From Saccharopolyspora_D taberi (lineage in GTDB: Bacteria > Actinomycetota > Actinomycetes > Mycobacteriales > Pseudonocardiaceae), in assembly GCF_039534165.1 (NCBI RefSeq), contig NZ_BAAAUX010000033.1, forward strand, positions 1 through 46,041: a stretch of 46,041 bases of DNA, read 5' to 3'. The position numbers and the translations under genes were made by a program. This document shows, in pieces, positions 34,707 to 44,318 of the stretch. The stretch's first letter is position 1; each line of letters starts with the position of its first letter. Below the pieces are notes generated by a model. That model ran no database searches and was not told the origin of the DNA. It saw only the letters and a program-made list of their open reading frames with translations.

Positions 34707-35390
34707 GTGCAGGTACGCACCCGTCACACCCCGTCGTTCGGCGTGGCGAGGCTCATGCTTGCGCCGGGGGAGCCGGTCCAGGTCGAGTCCGGCGCGATGT
34801 TCGCGACCAGCTACGGCGTGACCGTCGAGGCCCGCGCGCAGGGCGGGTTCCTGAAGTCGCTGGCGCGGGCGGCGCTCGGCGGCGAGTCGCTGTTCGTCTC
34901 CACCTACACCGCGCCGCAGCAGGGCGGCTGGGTGGACGTGGCGCCGAACCTGCCCGGCGACCTGAACGTGCTCGAACTCGACGGCCGCACCGGCTGGTGC
35001 GTGACCCGGGGCTGCTGGCTGGCGTCGGCGAGCACCGTGCAGATGGAAACGCAGTGGGGCGGGTTCCAGAACCTGTTCGGGGGTGAGGGCGGATTCATGA
35101 CCCACCTCGCCGGGCAGGGTCCGGCGCTCGTGTCCTGCTATGGCGCGCTCGACGTGATGACCCTGCAACCCGGTGAGTTCGTCACCATCGATACCGGGCA
35201 CGTGGTGGCATATGCCGACACGGTGCAAACCCGGCTGCGCCAGATCAATCAGGGAATAACGCAGTCCCTCAAGAGCGGTGAAGGACTCGTGTTCGATTTC
35301 GCCGGACCCGGACAGGTCCTGACCCAGACCAGGAATCCGCGCGGTCTGGTCACCTGGTTGCAGGCAAACGGATTGGGCGCGCGTTCCTGA
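34707..35390 (+). CDS. AIM24-family protein (TIGR00266-like)
   Basis: 227 residues, beta-rich and soluble. Typical features: MLAPGEPVQVESGAMFATSYGVTVEARAQGGFLKSLARAALGGESLFVSTYTAPQQGGWV, followed by LPGDLNVLELDG and DTGHVVAYADTVQTRLRQ. Function of the bacterial family is unclear; the yeast homologue affects mitochondrial inner-membrane organisation. GTG 34707 follows AAGGAGG (34694-34700). The stop codon lies inside the loop of the terminator hairpin. Confidence 0.85.
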   Translation: MQVRTRHTPSFGVARLMLAPGEPVQVESGAMFATSYGVTVEARAQGGFLKSLARAALGGESLFVSTYTAPQQGGWVDVAPNLPGDLNVLELDGRTGWCVTRGCWLASASTVQMETQWGGFQNLFGGEGGFMTHLAGQGPALVSCYGALDVMTLQPGEFVTIDTGHVVAYADTVQTRLRQINQGITQSLKSGEGLVFDFAGPGQVLTQTRNPRGLVTWLQANGLGARS

Positions 35391-35411
35391 CCGCCCAATC
35401 CGGTTGTTTTT
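35369..35411 (+). terminator. Rho-independent terminator overlapping the AIM24 stop
   Basis: CGGATTGGGCG (35369-35379) pairs with CGCCCAATCCG (35392-35402), 11 of 11, followed by GTTG and TTTTT (35407-35411). The TGA (35388-35390) is in the loop. This is the best intrinsic terminator in the window. Confidence 0.88.
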
Positions 35412-35721
35412 GCGCGCCGCGTCACCCGGTGGAACAGCGCAGGCCCGGTGGGGCCGGCCGCGCGACCGGGTTCCTGAATCGGCTGAGCGGGGAATCCGCA
35501 TTGGTACGACGAGGGGATCGGAGTTCGCGGTCGGCCGCCGCCAGAAGATCGAACCGGCAGATCGATAACTGAGTGTGGCCGTCGAAAACACCCGTTCGGC
35601 CCAGTGTTTCGCGGAAAAGTTGCATTGCCGAACCCGCGACGAGATCCATTTTCTCGGGTAGCGTTGCTCGTGCTCCATCGGCGTGCAATGCGCCGTGCAT
35701 CACATTTCCAGGGAGGACGCC
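35412..35721 (+). other. Intergenic region and probable leader of the cold-shock gene
   Basis: The 310 bp between AIM24 terminator and the cold-shock start hold no convincing gene. The second half is AT-richer than its surroundings (for example GGAAAAGTTGCATTGCC and ATCCATTTTCTCGGGTAGCG near 35610-35665), where a promoter and the structured leader typical of cold-shock mRNAs would be expected. The exact promoter could not be fixed. Confidence 0.45.
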
Positions 35722-35937
35722 GTGGCGGTCGGCACGGTCAAATGGTTCAACTCGGAGAAGGGCTACGGGTTCATCGCGACTGACGGTGGGCCCGATGTGT
35801 TCGTCCATTACTCCGCGATCAACATGTCCGGATTCCGCACGCTGGCCGAAGGCGAGCGGGTGGAATTCGAGGTGAAAGCGGGGCGCGACGGCCGCAGCCA
35901 GGCCGACGGCGTGCGCAAGCTCGACAGCAGGCAGTGA
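35722..35937 (+). CDS. Cold-shock domain protein (CspA family)
   Basis: 71 residues, one OB-fold cold-shock domain that binds single-stranded RNA and DNA as a chaperone. It has GTVKWFNSEKGYGFI with RNP1 (KGYGFI) and RNP2 (VFVHYSAI), then GFRTLAEGERVEFEV. GTG 35722 is chosen: GGGAGGA (35711-35717) is at the right distance and the protein then starts VAVGTVKWFN, as is usual; a frame starting at 35683 adds unrelated residues. A hairpin follows the stop. Confidence 0.94.
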   Translation: MAVGTVKWFNSEKGYGFIATDGGPDVFVHYSAINMSGFRTLAEGERVEFEVKAGRDGRSQADGVRKLDSRQ

Positions 35938-35946
35938 GAGCGGCCC

Positions 35947-35986
35947 GCCCGCGGCTCGCGATCCGCTCGCCGGCCGGGCCGCGGGC
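35947..35986 (+). terminator. Hairpin after the cold-shock gene
   Basis: GCCCGCGGC (35947-35955) with GCCGCGGGC (35978-35986), 9 of 9, has a 22-nt loop, 9 nt after the stop. No T tract follows, so termination strength is uncertain. Confidence 0.5.
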
Positions 35987-36086
35987 GCGCTGAGCGTCAC
36001 CGACCAGGCCCCTGCGGGCATCAGGGTGGTCACGCCTCGGTGGAACCCGCAGACGGGTGGAACCGCGAAACGTTAGGCTGCCTCGC

Positions 36087-37340
36087 GTGTCGGAAGACCT
36101 CACCGGACGTCGTCTGGGCCACTACAAGATCGACGGAGTGCTCGGTCGCGGCGGGATGAGCGTGATGTACCGCGCGACCGATACCCGCCTTGGCCGCAAG
36201 GTCGCGCTCAAGGTCATGGGTGAGCACATCACCGGTGACGCCGAGTTCCGCGAGCGGTTCGTCGACGAGGCGCGCAACACCTCGGCGATCGACCACGCCA
36301 ACATCGTTCCGCTGTACGACTTCGGGGAAGTCGACGGCATGCTCTACATCGCGATGCGGCTGGTGGACGGCTCCGACCTGGCGAGCAAGATCAAGGACGG
36401 GCCGATCTCGGCGCAGCGCGCGCTGGAACTGCTCGGGCAGGTCGCCGAAGCGCTGGACATGCTGCACGAGCGCGGCCTGGTCCACCTGGACCTCAAACCG
36501 GCCAACGTGCTGGTCACCTCGCGCGAGTCGTCCAGCGAGCACGTCTACCTCGCCGACTTCGGCCTGACCCGGCGCGGCGCCACCGGGCACCGCACCAGCA
36601 CCGGCGACTTCCTCGGCTCGCCGACCTACGCCGCGCCCGAGCACCTGCGCGGTGAGCCGGTCGACGGCCGCACCGACCTGTACGCGCTGGCCTGCATGCT
36701 GTTCGCCTGCCTCACCGGCCGCCCGCCGTTCCAGGGCCAGGTGCAGGAGGTCATCCAGGGCCACCTGCAGGGCGAGCCGCCGAAGGTGACCTCGCTGGTG
36801 GTGCTGCCCGCCGAGATCGACGACGTCCTGCGCCGGGGCATGGCCAAGACCGCCGACCAGCGCTACTCCACCTGCAAGGGCCTGATCGTGGCGGCGAAGG
36901 CGGCGCTGGCGCCGGTGGCGGGCGACGGCACCCCGCGCAGGCAGGGCGAGGTCCGGACCGGTCCGCCCTCCGGCGCGCAGCCGGTGCAGCACTACCCGGG
37001 CCCGCAGCCGCAGCAGCCGTACCCGGCGGCCCCCCAGCCGCAACCACAGCCGCAGTACCAGCAGCCGCCGCGCCCGCTGCCGCCCCCGGGCAACGACCCG
37101 GTCCGGCTGCGCCCGCCGATGCCGGTCGGCTCCTCGTCGTTCGCGACCAGGCAGAGCAACCCGGCGAAGTGGATCGTGCCGATCCTGGCCGCGGTCGCGC
37201 TGATCGTGGTTGTGGTGTTGTTCATCGTGATGGCCAACATGTCCGGCTCCGGCAGCGGCGGCAGCGAGCCGACCACCACGGAGACCTCGTCGTACAACAG
37301 CAACGACATCCCGACCGCGGTGCCGACGGTCGGCGGCTGA
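36087..37340 (+). CDS. Membrane-anchored Hanks-type Ser/Thr protein kinase
   Basis: 417 residues. The kinase domain covers about 12-270: Gly-loop LGRGGMSVMY, Lys42 (VALKVM), catalytic loop HLDLKPAN at 133-140, DFG at 157-159, YAAPEHL and TDLYALACMLF. The usual HRD arginine is Leu134, which makes this a non-RD kinase whose activity may not need activation-loop phosphorylation. A Pro/Gln-rich linker (about 285-345), one membrane helix (362-384) and a short exported Ser/Thr tail follow; there are no PASTA repeats. TAGGCT ends 7 nt before GTG 36087, so the mRNA is probably leaderless. groEL lies downstream with its own CIRCE control. Confidence 0.93.
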   Translation: MSEDLTGRRLGHYKIDGVLGRGGMSVMYRATDTRLGRKVALKVMGEHITGDAEFRERFVDEARNTSAIDHANIVPLYDFGEVDGMLYIAMRLVDGSDLASKIKDGPISAQRALELLGQVAEALDMLHERGLVHLDLKPANVLVTSRESSSEHVYLADFGLTRRGATGHRTSTGDFLGSPTYAAPEHLRGEPVDGRTDLYALACMLFACLTGRPPFQGQVQEVIQGHLQGEPPKVTSLVVLPAEIDDVLRRGMAKTADQRYSTCKGLIVAAKAALAPVAGDGTPRRQGEVRTGPPSGAQPVQHYPGPQPQQPYPAAPQPQPQPQYQQPPRPLPPPGNDPVRLRPPMPVGSSSFATRQSNPAKWIVPILAAVALIVVVVLFIVMANMSGSGSGGSEPTTTETSSYNSNDIPTAVPTVGG

Positions 37341-37374
37341 GCCAGGCGGCGGGTCACCCACCAGCCGCTTCTCG

Positions 37375-37436
37375 CTTGCACTCGCCGTGAGTGAGTGCTA
37401 AACACGGTACTGGCACTCAGCAAGGTTGAGTGCCAG
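37375..37436 (+). promoter_or_regulatory. Two CIRCE elements (HrcA operators)
   Basis: CIRCE 1: CTTGCACTC-N9-GAGTGCTAA at 37375-37401 (right arm perfect, left arm two changes). CIRCE 2: CTGGCACTC-N9-GAGTGCCAG at 37410-37436 with perfect 9-bp arms. They are 35 bp apart. HrcA represses groEL through such sites and is released on heat stress. Confidence 0.93.
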
Positions 37437-37588
37437 GTCGGGACGGTGAGGCCGTTCTCGGCGGTGCCACACGACGGCGCCGCCGTCCGGTCGTCCGTCG
37501 CGGGCACCGAGCCTGGCCGAGCACGAGTCCTGCCGCGGGGAAGTACCTGTCCTCCGCGGCGTCCAGACAGGTGGAGGACCACACCGCA

Positions 37589-39223
<1,635 letters not shown>

Positions 39224-39242
39224 GTCCTGCTCCGCAGGTTTC

Positions 39243-39274
39243 GAAGGGCCGTTCCCCTCGGGGAGCGGCCCTTC
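39243..39274 (+). terminator. Terminator of groEL
   Basis: GAAGGGCCGTTCCCC (39243-39257) pairs with GGGGAGCGGCCCTTC (39260-39274), 14 of 15 plus one G-U, 20 nt after the groEL stop; the T tract is poor (CGTGCTG). Confidence 0.75.
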
Positions 39275-39298
39275 GTGCTGCCTGGGTACGGTCCGGGC

Positions 39299-39970
39299 AT
39301 GGCTGCGCTGCTGGAGGTCATCGTGCTGGACGCCCGCGACGCGGAGGCCGCCGAGGACGGCGGGGCGGACCGGCTGGAGCTGGTCCGCGACATGGCCTCC
39401 GACGGGCTCACCCCGGATCCGGCCGCGGTGCGCGAAGTCCTCGCCGCGACCGGCCTGCCGGTGCGGGTGATGGTCCGCGAGGACACCGGTTTCCTGGCCG
39501 CGGACGTCGACGCGCTGCGCGCCCGCGTCGCGGAGCTGCGCGAGCTGGGGGCCACCGAGTTCGTGCTGGGGTTCCTCGACGAGCACGGCCAGGTCGACGT
39601 GGGCGCGACCCGCGCGGTCGTCGGTGAGCTCGGCCCGGAGTGCGCCTGGACCTTCCACCGCGCGGTCGACCACGCCGCGCACCCCCGGCTCGCCTGGGAC
39701 CACGCGGTGTCGCTGGGGCCGGACTGCGTGCTCTCGGCCGGAGACCCCGAAGGAGTCGGCGAGGGCCTTGCCCACCTGCGGGAACGGGCCGAGCAGCAGG
39801 ACGTCGACGGGGTCACGCTGCTGGTCGGCGGGGGCCTGCGGGAGGAGCACCTGCCCGAGCTGCGGGCCGCCGGCGTCACGGCTTTCCACATCGGCAGCGG
39901 GGCCCGCGGCGGGTGGTCCGAGCCGGTGAGCGCGGAGCGCGTCCGGCGGTGGCGGGCGCTCGTCAGCTGA
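39299..39970 (+). CDS. CutC-family TIM-barrel protein
   Basis: 223 residues. CutC motifs include VIVLDARDAEAAEDGGADRLELV, LPVRVMVREDTGFL, TFHRAVDHA and VTLLVGGGLREEHLPELRAAGVTAFHIGSGAR. The family was linked to copper homeostasis, though its catalytic role is not established. TACGGT (39287-39292) ends 6 nt before ATG 39299, so translation is probably leaderless; the groEL terminator precedes it. It is slightly shorter than many CutC proteins. Confidence 0.87.
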   Translation: MAALLEVIVLDARDAEAAEDGGADRLELVRDMASDGLTPDPAAVREVLAATGLPVRVMVREDTGFLAADVDALRARVAELRELGATEFVLGFLDEHGQVDVGATRAVVGELGPECAWTFHRAVDHAAHPRLAWDHAVSLGPDCVLSAGDPEGVGEGLAHLRERAEQQDVDGVTLLVGGGLREEHLPELRAAGVTAFHIGSGARGGWSEPVSAERVRRWRALVS

Positions 39971-40063
39971 GAGCGAAGCGGTTCAGGTCCACCTGCCGGG
40001 GTGACGCGCGGGGGTCGACCGTGTGATGTTCTGGTGGGAACGATGATCGGCGGAGGTTCGCGC

Positions 40064-42160
40064 ATGTCCATTTCGCGCAGGTCCCGGTGCGGCCAGTCGT
40101 CGCCGCGGGGCCAGTCGTTGCGGCGCGGCCAGTCGTCACGGCGCGGCCAGTCGTCGCGGTGCGGCCAGTCCAGGTCTGGCTGGGTGGCGGCGCTGACGGG
40201 CGCGGTCGTCCTGCTGGCCGGGTGCACCGGCGGTCAGCCGGGTCCGCCGCCCTCGCCCGGTCCGGCGACGACGGCGCTGCCGCCCGCCGAGATCCCGCAG
40301 GTCACCCCGCAGCCGCGGGAGCTGGTCCGGCTCGGCGACGACATCGCCGTGCACGGCCGGGTCGAGCTGGTCGTCGATCCGATGGCCGATCGGCCGGCCA
40401 GGGACCTCGCGACGCGGGTGCTGCGGACCGCCGGAGCCGAGGACGTGGTCGTCCGCGAGCCGGGGCAGCCCGCGGAGGGCGTGGCGCTGTCGGTCCGGCT
40501 GGGCGACCGCGGCTCCCCGACCGTCACGAAGACGTTGCAGGAACTCGGCTTCGAGGCCCCGATCCCGATGCCGCCAGAGGGGTACGTGCTGGCCGGTCGC
40601 GGCGGGCCGAACCCGGTCCTCGTGCTCGGCGCGTCCGATCCGGCGGGCGCGTACTACGCGGTGCAGACGCTGCGCCAGCTCGCCTCGCCCGGCCGGATCT
40701 CCGGCGTCGGCGTGGTGGACCACCCGCGGATGCCGATCCGGGGCAGCATCGAGGGCTTCTACGGCAGCCCGTGGACGCACGCCGAACGCATGGACCAGCT
40801 CGACTTCTACGGCGACGTCAAGCTCAACACCTACGTCTACGCGCCGAAGGACGACCCGTACCACCGCGAGCGCTGGCGCGAGCCCTACCCGCCGGACAAG
40901 CTCGCCGAGGTCAAGGAGCTGATCGGGCAGGCGGCGGCGCACCACGTGAAGTTCACCTTCGCGCTCTCGCCCGGCACGTCGATCTGCTACAGCGACCCGC
41001 GCGATCCGCAGGCTCTGGTGGGCAAGCTCCAGGCGATGTACGAGGCCGGGGTCCGCGACTTCTCGGTCCCGCTGGACGACATCTCCTACACCCGCTGGAA
41101 CTGCGCGCAGGACGAGCAGCGCTACGGGCAGCCGTCCGAGGGCGCGGCCGGGCAGGCCCAGACCGACCTGCTCAACCACGTGCAGCGGGAGTTCGTCGCG
41201 ACCCACCCGGACGTCTCGCCGCTGCAGATGGTGCCCACCGAGTACTCCGATGTGGACGATTCGCCGTACAAGACGGCGCTGCGGGAGGGGCTGAACCCGC
41301 GCGTCCTGGTCATGTGGACCGGTGACGGCGTGATCCCGCGCCGGATCACCGTCTCCGACGCGCGGAAGGCCGAGCAGGTCTGGGGCCGCAAGGTCTTCCT
41401 GTGGGACAACTACCCGGTCAACGACTTCGACAAGTCGGTCGGGCGGCTGATGCTCGGCACCTACGCCAAGCGCGAGCCGGGCCTGGGCGACCAGCTCGTC
41501 GGCGACGTGGTCAACCCGATGAACCAGGCGGCGGCGAGCAAGGTCGTCGAGACCGGCGCGGCCGATTTCGCCTGGAACGACCTGGACTTCGACCAGCAGC
41601 GGGCCTGGCGCGCGGCGGCGGAGTACCTGGCAGGCGACCGGCTGGCCGGGCCCCGCCCGGGCCTGACGGCGGATCCGGCGGTGGCCGAGTCGCTGCTGGT
41701 GTTCTTCGACCTGGAGCACATGGCGCCGCTGGCCAACGGCAGGCCGTGGCTGGAACCGGCACCGGCGCTGGCGGCGCGGACCGCGCGGTTCCACGAGATG
41801 TGGGGCGCGGGCGACCGCGCGGGCGCGGTCCGCGAGCTGCGGCCGTACGCGCAGGCGATCGCGGACGCGCCGGGGCGCATCCGGGCAGGCGCGGCGCCGG
41901 ACTTCGTCTCCGACGCGGCGCCGTGGCTGGACGCGACGGTGTTGTGGGGCCGGTCGCTGCTGGCCGCGCTGGACGGGCTGGAGGCCCGGACCGGCGGCGA
42001 CGCGCCGGGCGCGGAGGAGCGGTTCCGCGAGTCCGCGAGGCTCGCCGAGCAGGCGGGGCGGATCGAGACCATCCCGGGGGAGACCCGTCCGCACGGCCCG
42101 GTCCGGGTCGCCGACGGCGTGCTGGACGTCTTCATCCAGCAGGCCCCGGGCCTGCGGTGA
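40064..42160 (+). CDS. GH84-family beta-N-acetylglucosaminidase lipoprotein
   Basis: 698 residues. The first ~36 residues carry five RRGQSS-like hexapeptide repeats, followed by a lipoprotein signal (WVAALTGAVVLLAGC) with lipobox Cys54. A GH20b-like N-domain follows (about 85-220), then the catalytic NAGidase barrel (IRGSIEGFYGSPWTHAERMDQLDFYGDVKLNTYVYAPKDDPYHRERWREPYP), with the catalytic pair Asp338-Asp339 in VPLDDI, and a helical C-domain. GH84 enzymes release GlcNAc by substrate-assisted catalysis. The product would feed the kinase/SIS/DasR set upstream. ATG 40064 is 7 nt after GGAGG (40052-40056); ATG 40043 is possible. Confidence 0.9.
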   Translation: MSISRRSRCGQSSPRGQSLRRGQSSRRGQSSRCGQSRSGWVAALTGAVVLLAGCTGGQPGPPPSPGPATTALPPAEIPQVTPQPRELVRLGDDIAVHGRVELVVDPMADRPARDLATRVLRTAGAEDVVVREPGQPAEGVALSVRLGDRGSPTVTKTLQELGFEAPIPMPPEGYVLAGRGGPNPVLVLGASDPAGAYYAVQTLRQLASPGRISGVGVVDHPRMPIRGSIEGFYGSPWTHAERMDQLDFYGDVKLNTYVYAPKDDPYHRERWREPYPPDKLAEVKELIGQAAAHHVKFTFALSPGTSICYSDPRDPQALVGKLQAMYEAGVRDFSVPLDDISYTRWNCAQDEQRYGQPSEGAAGQAQTDLLNHVQREFVATHPDVSPLQMVPTEYSDVDDSPYKTALREGLNPRVLVMWTGDGVIPRRITVSDARKAEQVWGRKVFLWDNYPVNDFDKSVGRLMLGTYAKREPGLGDQLVGDVVNPMNQAAASKVVETGAADFAWNDLDFDQQRAWRAAAEYLAGDRLAGPRPGLTADPAVAESLLVFFDLEHMAPLANGRPWLEPAPALAARTARFHEMWGAGDRAGAVRELRPYAQAIADAPGRIRAGAAPDFVSDAAPWLDATVLWGRSLLAALDGLEARTGGDAPGAEERFRESARLAEQAGRIETIPGETRPHGPVRVADGVLDVFIQQAPGLR
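40087..40174 (+). repeat. 18-bp in-frame repeats in the GH84 N-terminus
   Basis: Five copies of an 18-bp unit close to CGGCGCGGCCAGTCGTCG encode (R/C)GQS(S/L) hexapeptides, just before the lipoprotein signal. Such an Arg-rich repeat in front of a signal helix is unusual and, being length-variable, could affect export. Confidence 0.75.
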
Positions 42161-42206
42161 GTTGGTGGAATCGGGCTCGTCCTGAGCGGCGGTGCCTCGG
42201 ACGTCA

Positions 42207-42434
42207 TCACTCCTGCGGGACGATCAGCCAGCAGGCAAGGTAGAGCAGGATCCCGGTCCCGAAGCCCAGCAGCGCTGCGGCGACCAGGACCACCCGGATC
42301 AGGGCCGCGTCGACGTCGAGGGACCGGGCCGCGCCGCTGCACACACCGGCGATCATGACGTTTTCCCGGCTGCGCCGGAACTTCCGGCTGCTCCGCTGGG
42401 CGTTGAAGTAGTGCACGTTGGCGTTCTCGCTCAT
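42207..42434 (-). CDS. PspC-domain membrane protein
   Basis: 75 residues. A short N-terminal region (MSENANVHYFNAQRSSRKFRRS) precedes a PspC domain: NVMIAGVCSGAARSLDVDAALIRVVLVAAALLGFGTGILLYLACWLIVPQE, ending in the family's conserved WLIVP. PspC proteins sit in the membrane and take part in envelope-stress responses. It converges with the GH84 gene. ATG 42434 is chosen because the longer frame overlaps no useful signal. Confidence 0.88.
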   Translation of the reverse strand: MSENANVHYFNAQRSSRKFRRSRENVMIAGVCSGAARSLDVDAALIRVVLVAAALLGFGTGILLYLACWLIVPQE

Positions 42435-42537
42435 ACCGCCATCGTGCGCGGCGGCGCGGTCCGCGACCTCCGGGAACAACCCCGGCGCGACCCGGACCGG
42501 ACCCCGAGGAGCCGGTCACCGGACCCCCGGGGCCAGG

Positions 42538-43092
42538 TCAGCCGACCGTCGGCCGGTGGACGTCCAGCAGGTCGACGCCCTGCGCCTCCCACCGGTCGTA
42601 GAGCACGTCGCTGCCGTAGCGGGCGACCAGCTGCGCCTCGCCCCGGGTGATCGGCAGCAGGGTGATCAGCTGGAGCACCGGTTTCCCGTCGTGCAGCAGC
42701 ACGTCGAACTCGTCGCCGAGGTACGGGTGGGGTGCGGCGAGCGCGCCGCTGATCTCGGTTTCCGGCAGCAGCGCGCGGTCGTTCATGATCAGCGCGCCGT
42801 AGCCGACGCGGCTGCGGGACTCGGTGAGCAGTTCGGCGATCACCCCGGTGAGGTGCCGCGCGTAGCGCTCCTGCGCGGAGTGCACCGTGCACACGAGTTC
42901 CTGCGGCAGCGGTGCGCCCGCGGTGTGGTCCCGCAGGCCGCTGGTCAGGACCGACACGCGCGTGCGGTCGTGGTGGTCGCAGTAGACGAGGTGGTAGCCG
43001 CGGTCCCGGCCACCGGCTCGACTGCTGTCGGCGCCCCGGACCGGACCGATGTGGGTCTCGATGTGGGCGGGAAGTCCGCTGAACCGGCTCAT
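42538..43092 (-). CDS. Suppressor-of-fused (SUFU)-domain-like protein
   Basis: 184 residues. The C-terminal half fits the bacterial SUFU pattern: a strand with VLQLITLLPITRGEAQLVARYG, then a helix and the VDLLDVHRP ending; the middle has RTRVSVLTSGLRDH and PQELVCTVH. Bacterial SUFU-like proteins are often near toxin/immunity genes, though this one is not next to a visible toxin. The start overlaps the SRPBCC gene stop (ATGA). Call based on pattern memory, moderate certainty. Confidence 0.6.
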   Translation of the reverse strand: MSRFSGLPAHIETHIGPVRGADSSRAGGRDRGYHLVYCDHHDRTRVSVLTSGLRDHTAGAPLPQELVCTVHSAQERYARHLTGVIAELLTESRSRVGYGALIMNDRALLPETEISGALAAPHPYLGDEFDVLLHDGKPVLQLITLLPITRGEAQLVARYGSDVLYDRWEAQGVDLLDVHRPTVG

Positions 43093-43616
43093 GTACCGGA
43101 GATCGTAGGGCGTTGCGCGGACTCGCCGCTGCGGCGGGGCAAGCCGAGCGCGGCGCGCAGCGCCCGGACCCACGGCGACCACCGCGCGGGCCGCCGCACG
43201 GTTCCGGTCAGATCGCGCTCGGCCCGGTCGAGCGCGTCCTCCAGCGCGGCGTCGTGCATGGGCCGCCACAACAGCGGCCAGGTGAGCACCGCCCAGCCGC
43301 GGGCGCGCATCGACAGCAGGTGGTGCAGTTCCGCGCCTTCGCCGCCGGTTTGCACGGAGAACTCGTGGAAGCCGGCGAAACCGCGCGGGGCGGTGAACCG
43401 GAACCGCACCCAGCGGCCCGGCGCGTAGCCGACGACGTGGTAGCGGACCGGGCCGTGCCCGCCGACCGCCCCGACGTCCAGCGGCCGGTCGAACCGCATC
43501 GGCCCCCAGTCCAGCGGCCACAGCCGGTCGTCTTCGGCGGACAGCGAGTCGATCAGCCGCCCGACCTCCTCGGGGTCGGCGGGCAGTCGGCGGACGTGCG
43601 TGTTGTGGACCTGCAT
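43089..43616 (-). CDS. SRPBCC-like (polyketide cyclase/START-fold) protein
   Basis: 175 residues. A ligand-binding beta-fold opens with MQVHNTHVRRLPADPEEVGRLIDSL and contains GPVRYHVVGYAPGRWVRFRFTAPRGFAGFHEFSVQ and then a long final helix (MHDAALEDALDRAERDL), as in SRPBCC proteins. The substrate is unknown. It is divergent from a TetR gene over only 59 bp with two operator-like repeats, so TetR probably controls it together with the coupled SUFU-like gene. Confidence 0.75.
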   Translation of the reverse strand: MQVHNTHVRRLPADPEEVGRLIDSLSAEDDRLWPLDWGPMRFDRPLDVGAVGGHGPVRYHVVGYAPGRWVRFRFTAPRGFAGFHEFSVQTGGEGAELHHLLSMRARGWAVLTWPLLWRPMHDAALEDALDRAERDLTGTVRRPARWSPWVRALRAALGLPRRSGESAQRPTISGT

Positions 43617-43629
43617 GGCGGCCTCCTTA

Positions 43630-43671
43630 TTGGAGAAGTCTCTCTAAAACTCAATTGGAGCATAGTCTCCA
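43630..43671. promoter_or_regulatory. Two operator-like inverted repeats in the SRPBCC/TetR divergent promoter
   Basis: Site 1: TTGGAGAAG-TCTCTCTAA, 43630-43647, imperfect symmetry. Site 2: TGGAG-N6-CTCCA, 43656-43671. Site 2 overlaps a TAGTCT -10 box (43663-43668) that ends 7 nt before the TetR ATG, as expected for autorepression. The DNA is clearly AT-richer than its surroundings. Confidence 0.7.
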
Positions 43672-43675
43672 CAAC

Positions 43676-44242
43676 ATGGGCAGGCCACCACGACACGACG
43701 CGGACAAGCTCCTCGACGCGGCCGTCGGACTCGTCGCCGAGGGCGGGCCGAGGGCGGTGACGATGGCGGCGGTGGCCAGGGCGGCGCGGGCGCCGAGCGG
43801 ATCGGTCTACCACCGGTTCCCCGACCAGCCGGCGCTGCTGGCCGAGCTGTGGCTGCGGACCGTCACCCGGTTCCAGGCGGGATTCCTGGCGGCGCTCGAC
43901 TCCGGCGGCCCGGTCGCCGGTGCCCGGCACGTGGTCGAGTGGTCGCGGCGGAACGTCCCGGAAGCGCGGGTGCTGCTGGCGGGCGCGAGAGCGTTCGGCG
44001 AGCCCGACTGGCCGCAGGAGGCCAGAGACCGGCTGGCGGCGGCCAACGAGGAGGTCTTCGCCGCCATGCGCAGGCTCGGCGCGGAACTCGGCTTCACGCG
44101 CAAGCGGGAGATGTCCCGCTTCCAGCTCGCCGTGGTCGACCTGCCGTACGCGGTGGTGCGGCGGAACCTGCTGCGGGGCGAGGAGATCCCGGCCTTCGAG
44201 GCCGACGTCGCGGCCGACGCCGCGCGGGACCTGCTCGGTTGA
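43676..44242 (+). CDS. TetR-family transcriptional regulator
   Basis: 188 residues from ATG 43676 (MGRPPRHDADKLLDAAVGLV). The TetR DNA-binding domain spans residues 8-52 with AVARAARAPSGSVYHRFPDQPALLAELW, the recognition region of the family. The C-terminal ligand domain is helical. The likely targets are its own promoter and the divergent SRPBCC/SUFU pair. The short leader and the -10 box suggest leaderless translation. The 71-bp minisatellite array follows. Confidence 0.9.
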   Translation: MGRPPRHDADKLLDAAVGLVAEGGPRAVTMAAVARAARAPSGSVYHRFPDQPALLAELWLRTVTRFQAGFLAALDSGGPVAGARHVVEWSRRNVPEARVLLAGARAFGEPDWPQEARDRLAAANEEVFAAMRRLGAELGFTRKREMSRFQLAVVDLPYAVVRRNLLRGEEIPAFEADVAADAARDLLG

Positions 44243-44318
44243 GTCTCCAGTGTGGACGGTTTCGGCGGGAGAGGCCGCGGCTCCTGCGGTTGGGCGGGCT
44301 GGACTCGCTGTCGAGCGT

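Noticed and set aside
35422..36033. Minus-strand ORF opposite the cold-shock gene
   Set aside because: Antisense to a conserved gene, no recognisable domain and no start signal.
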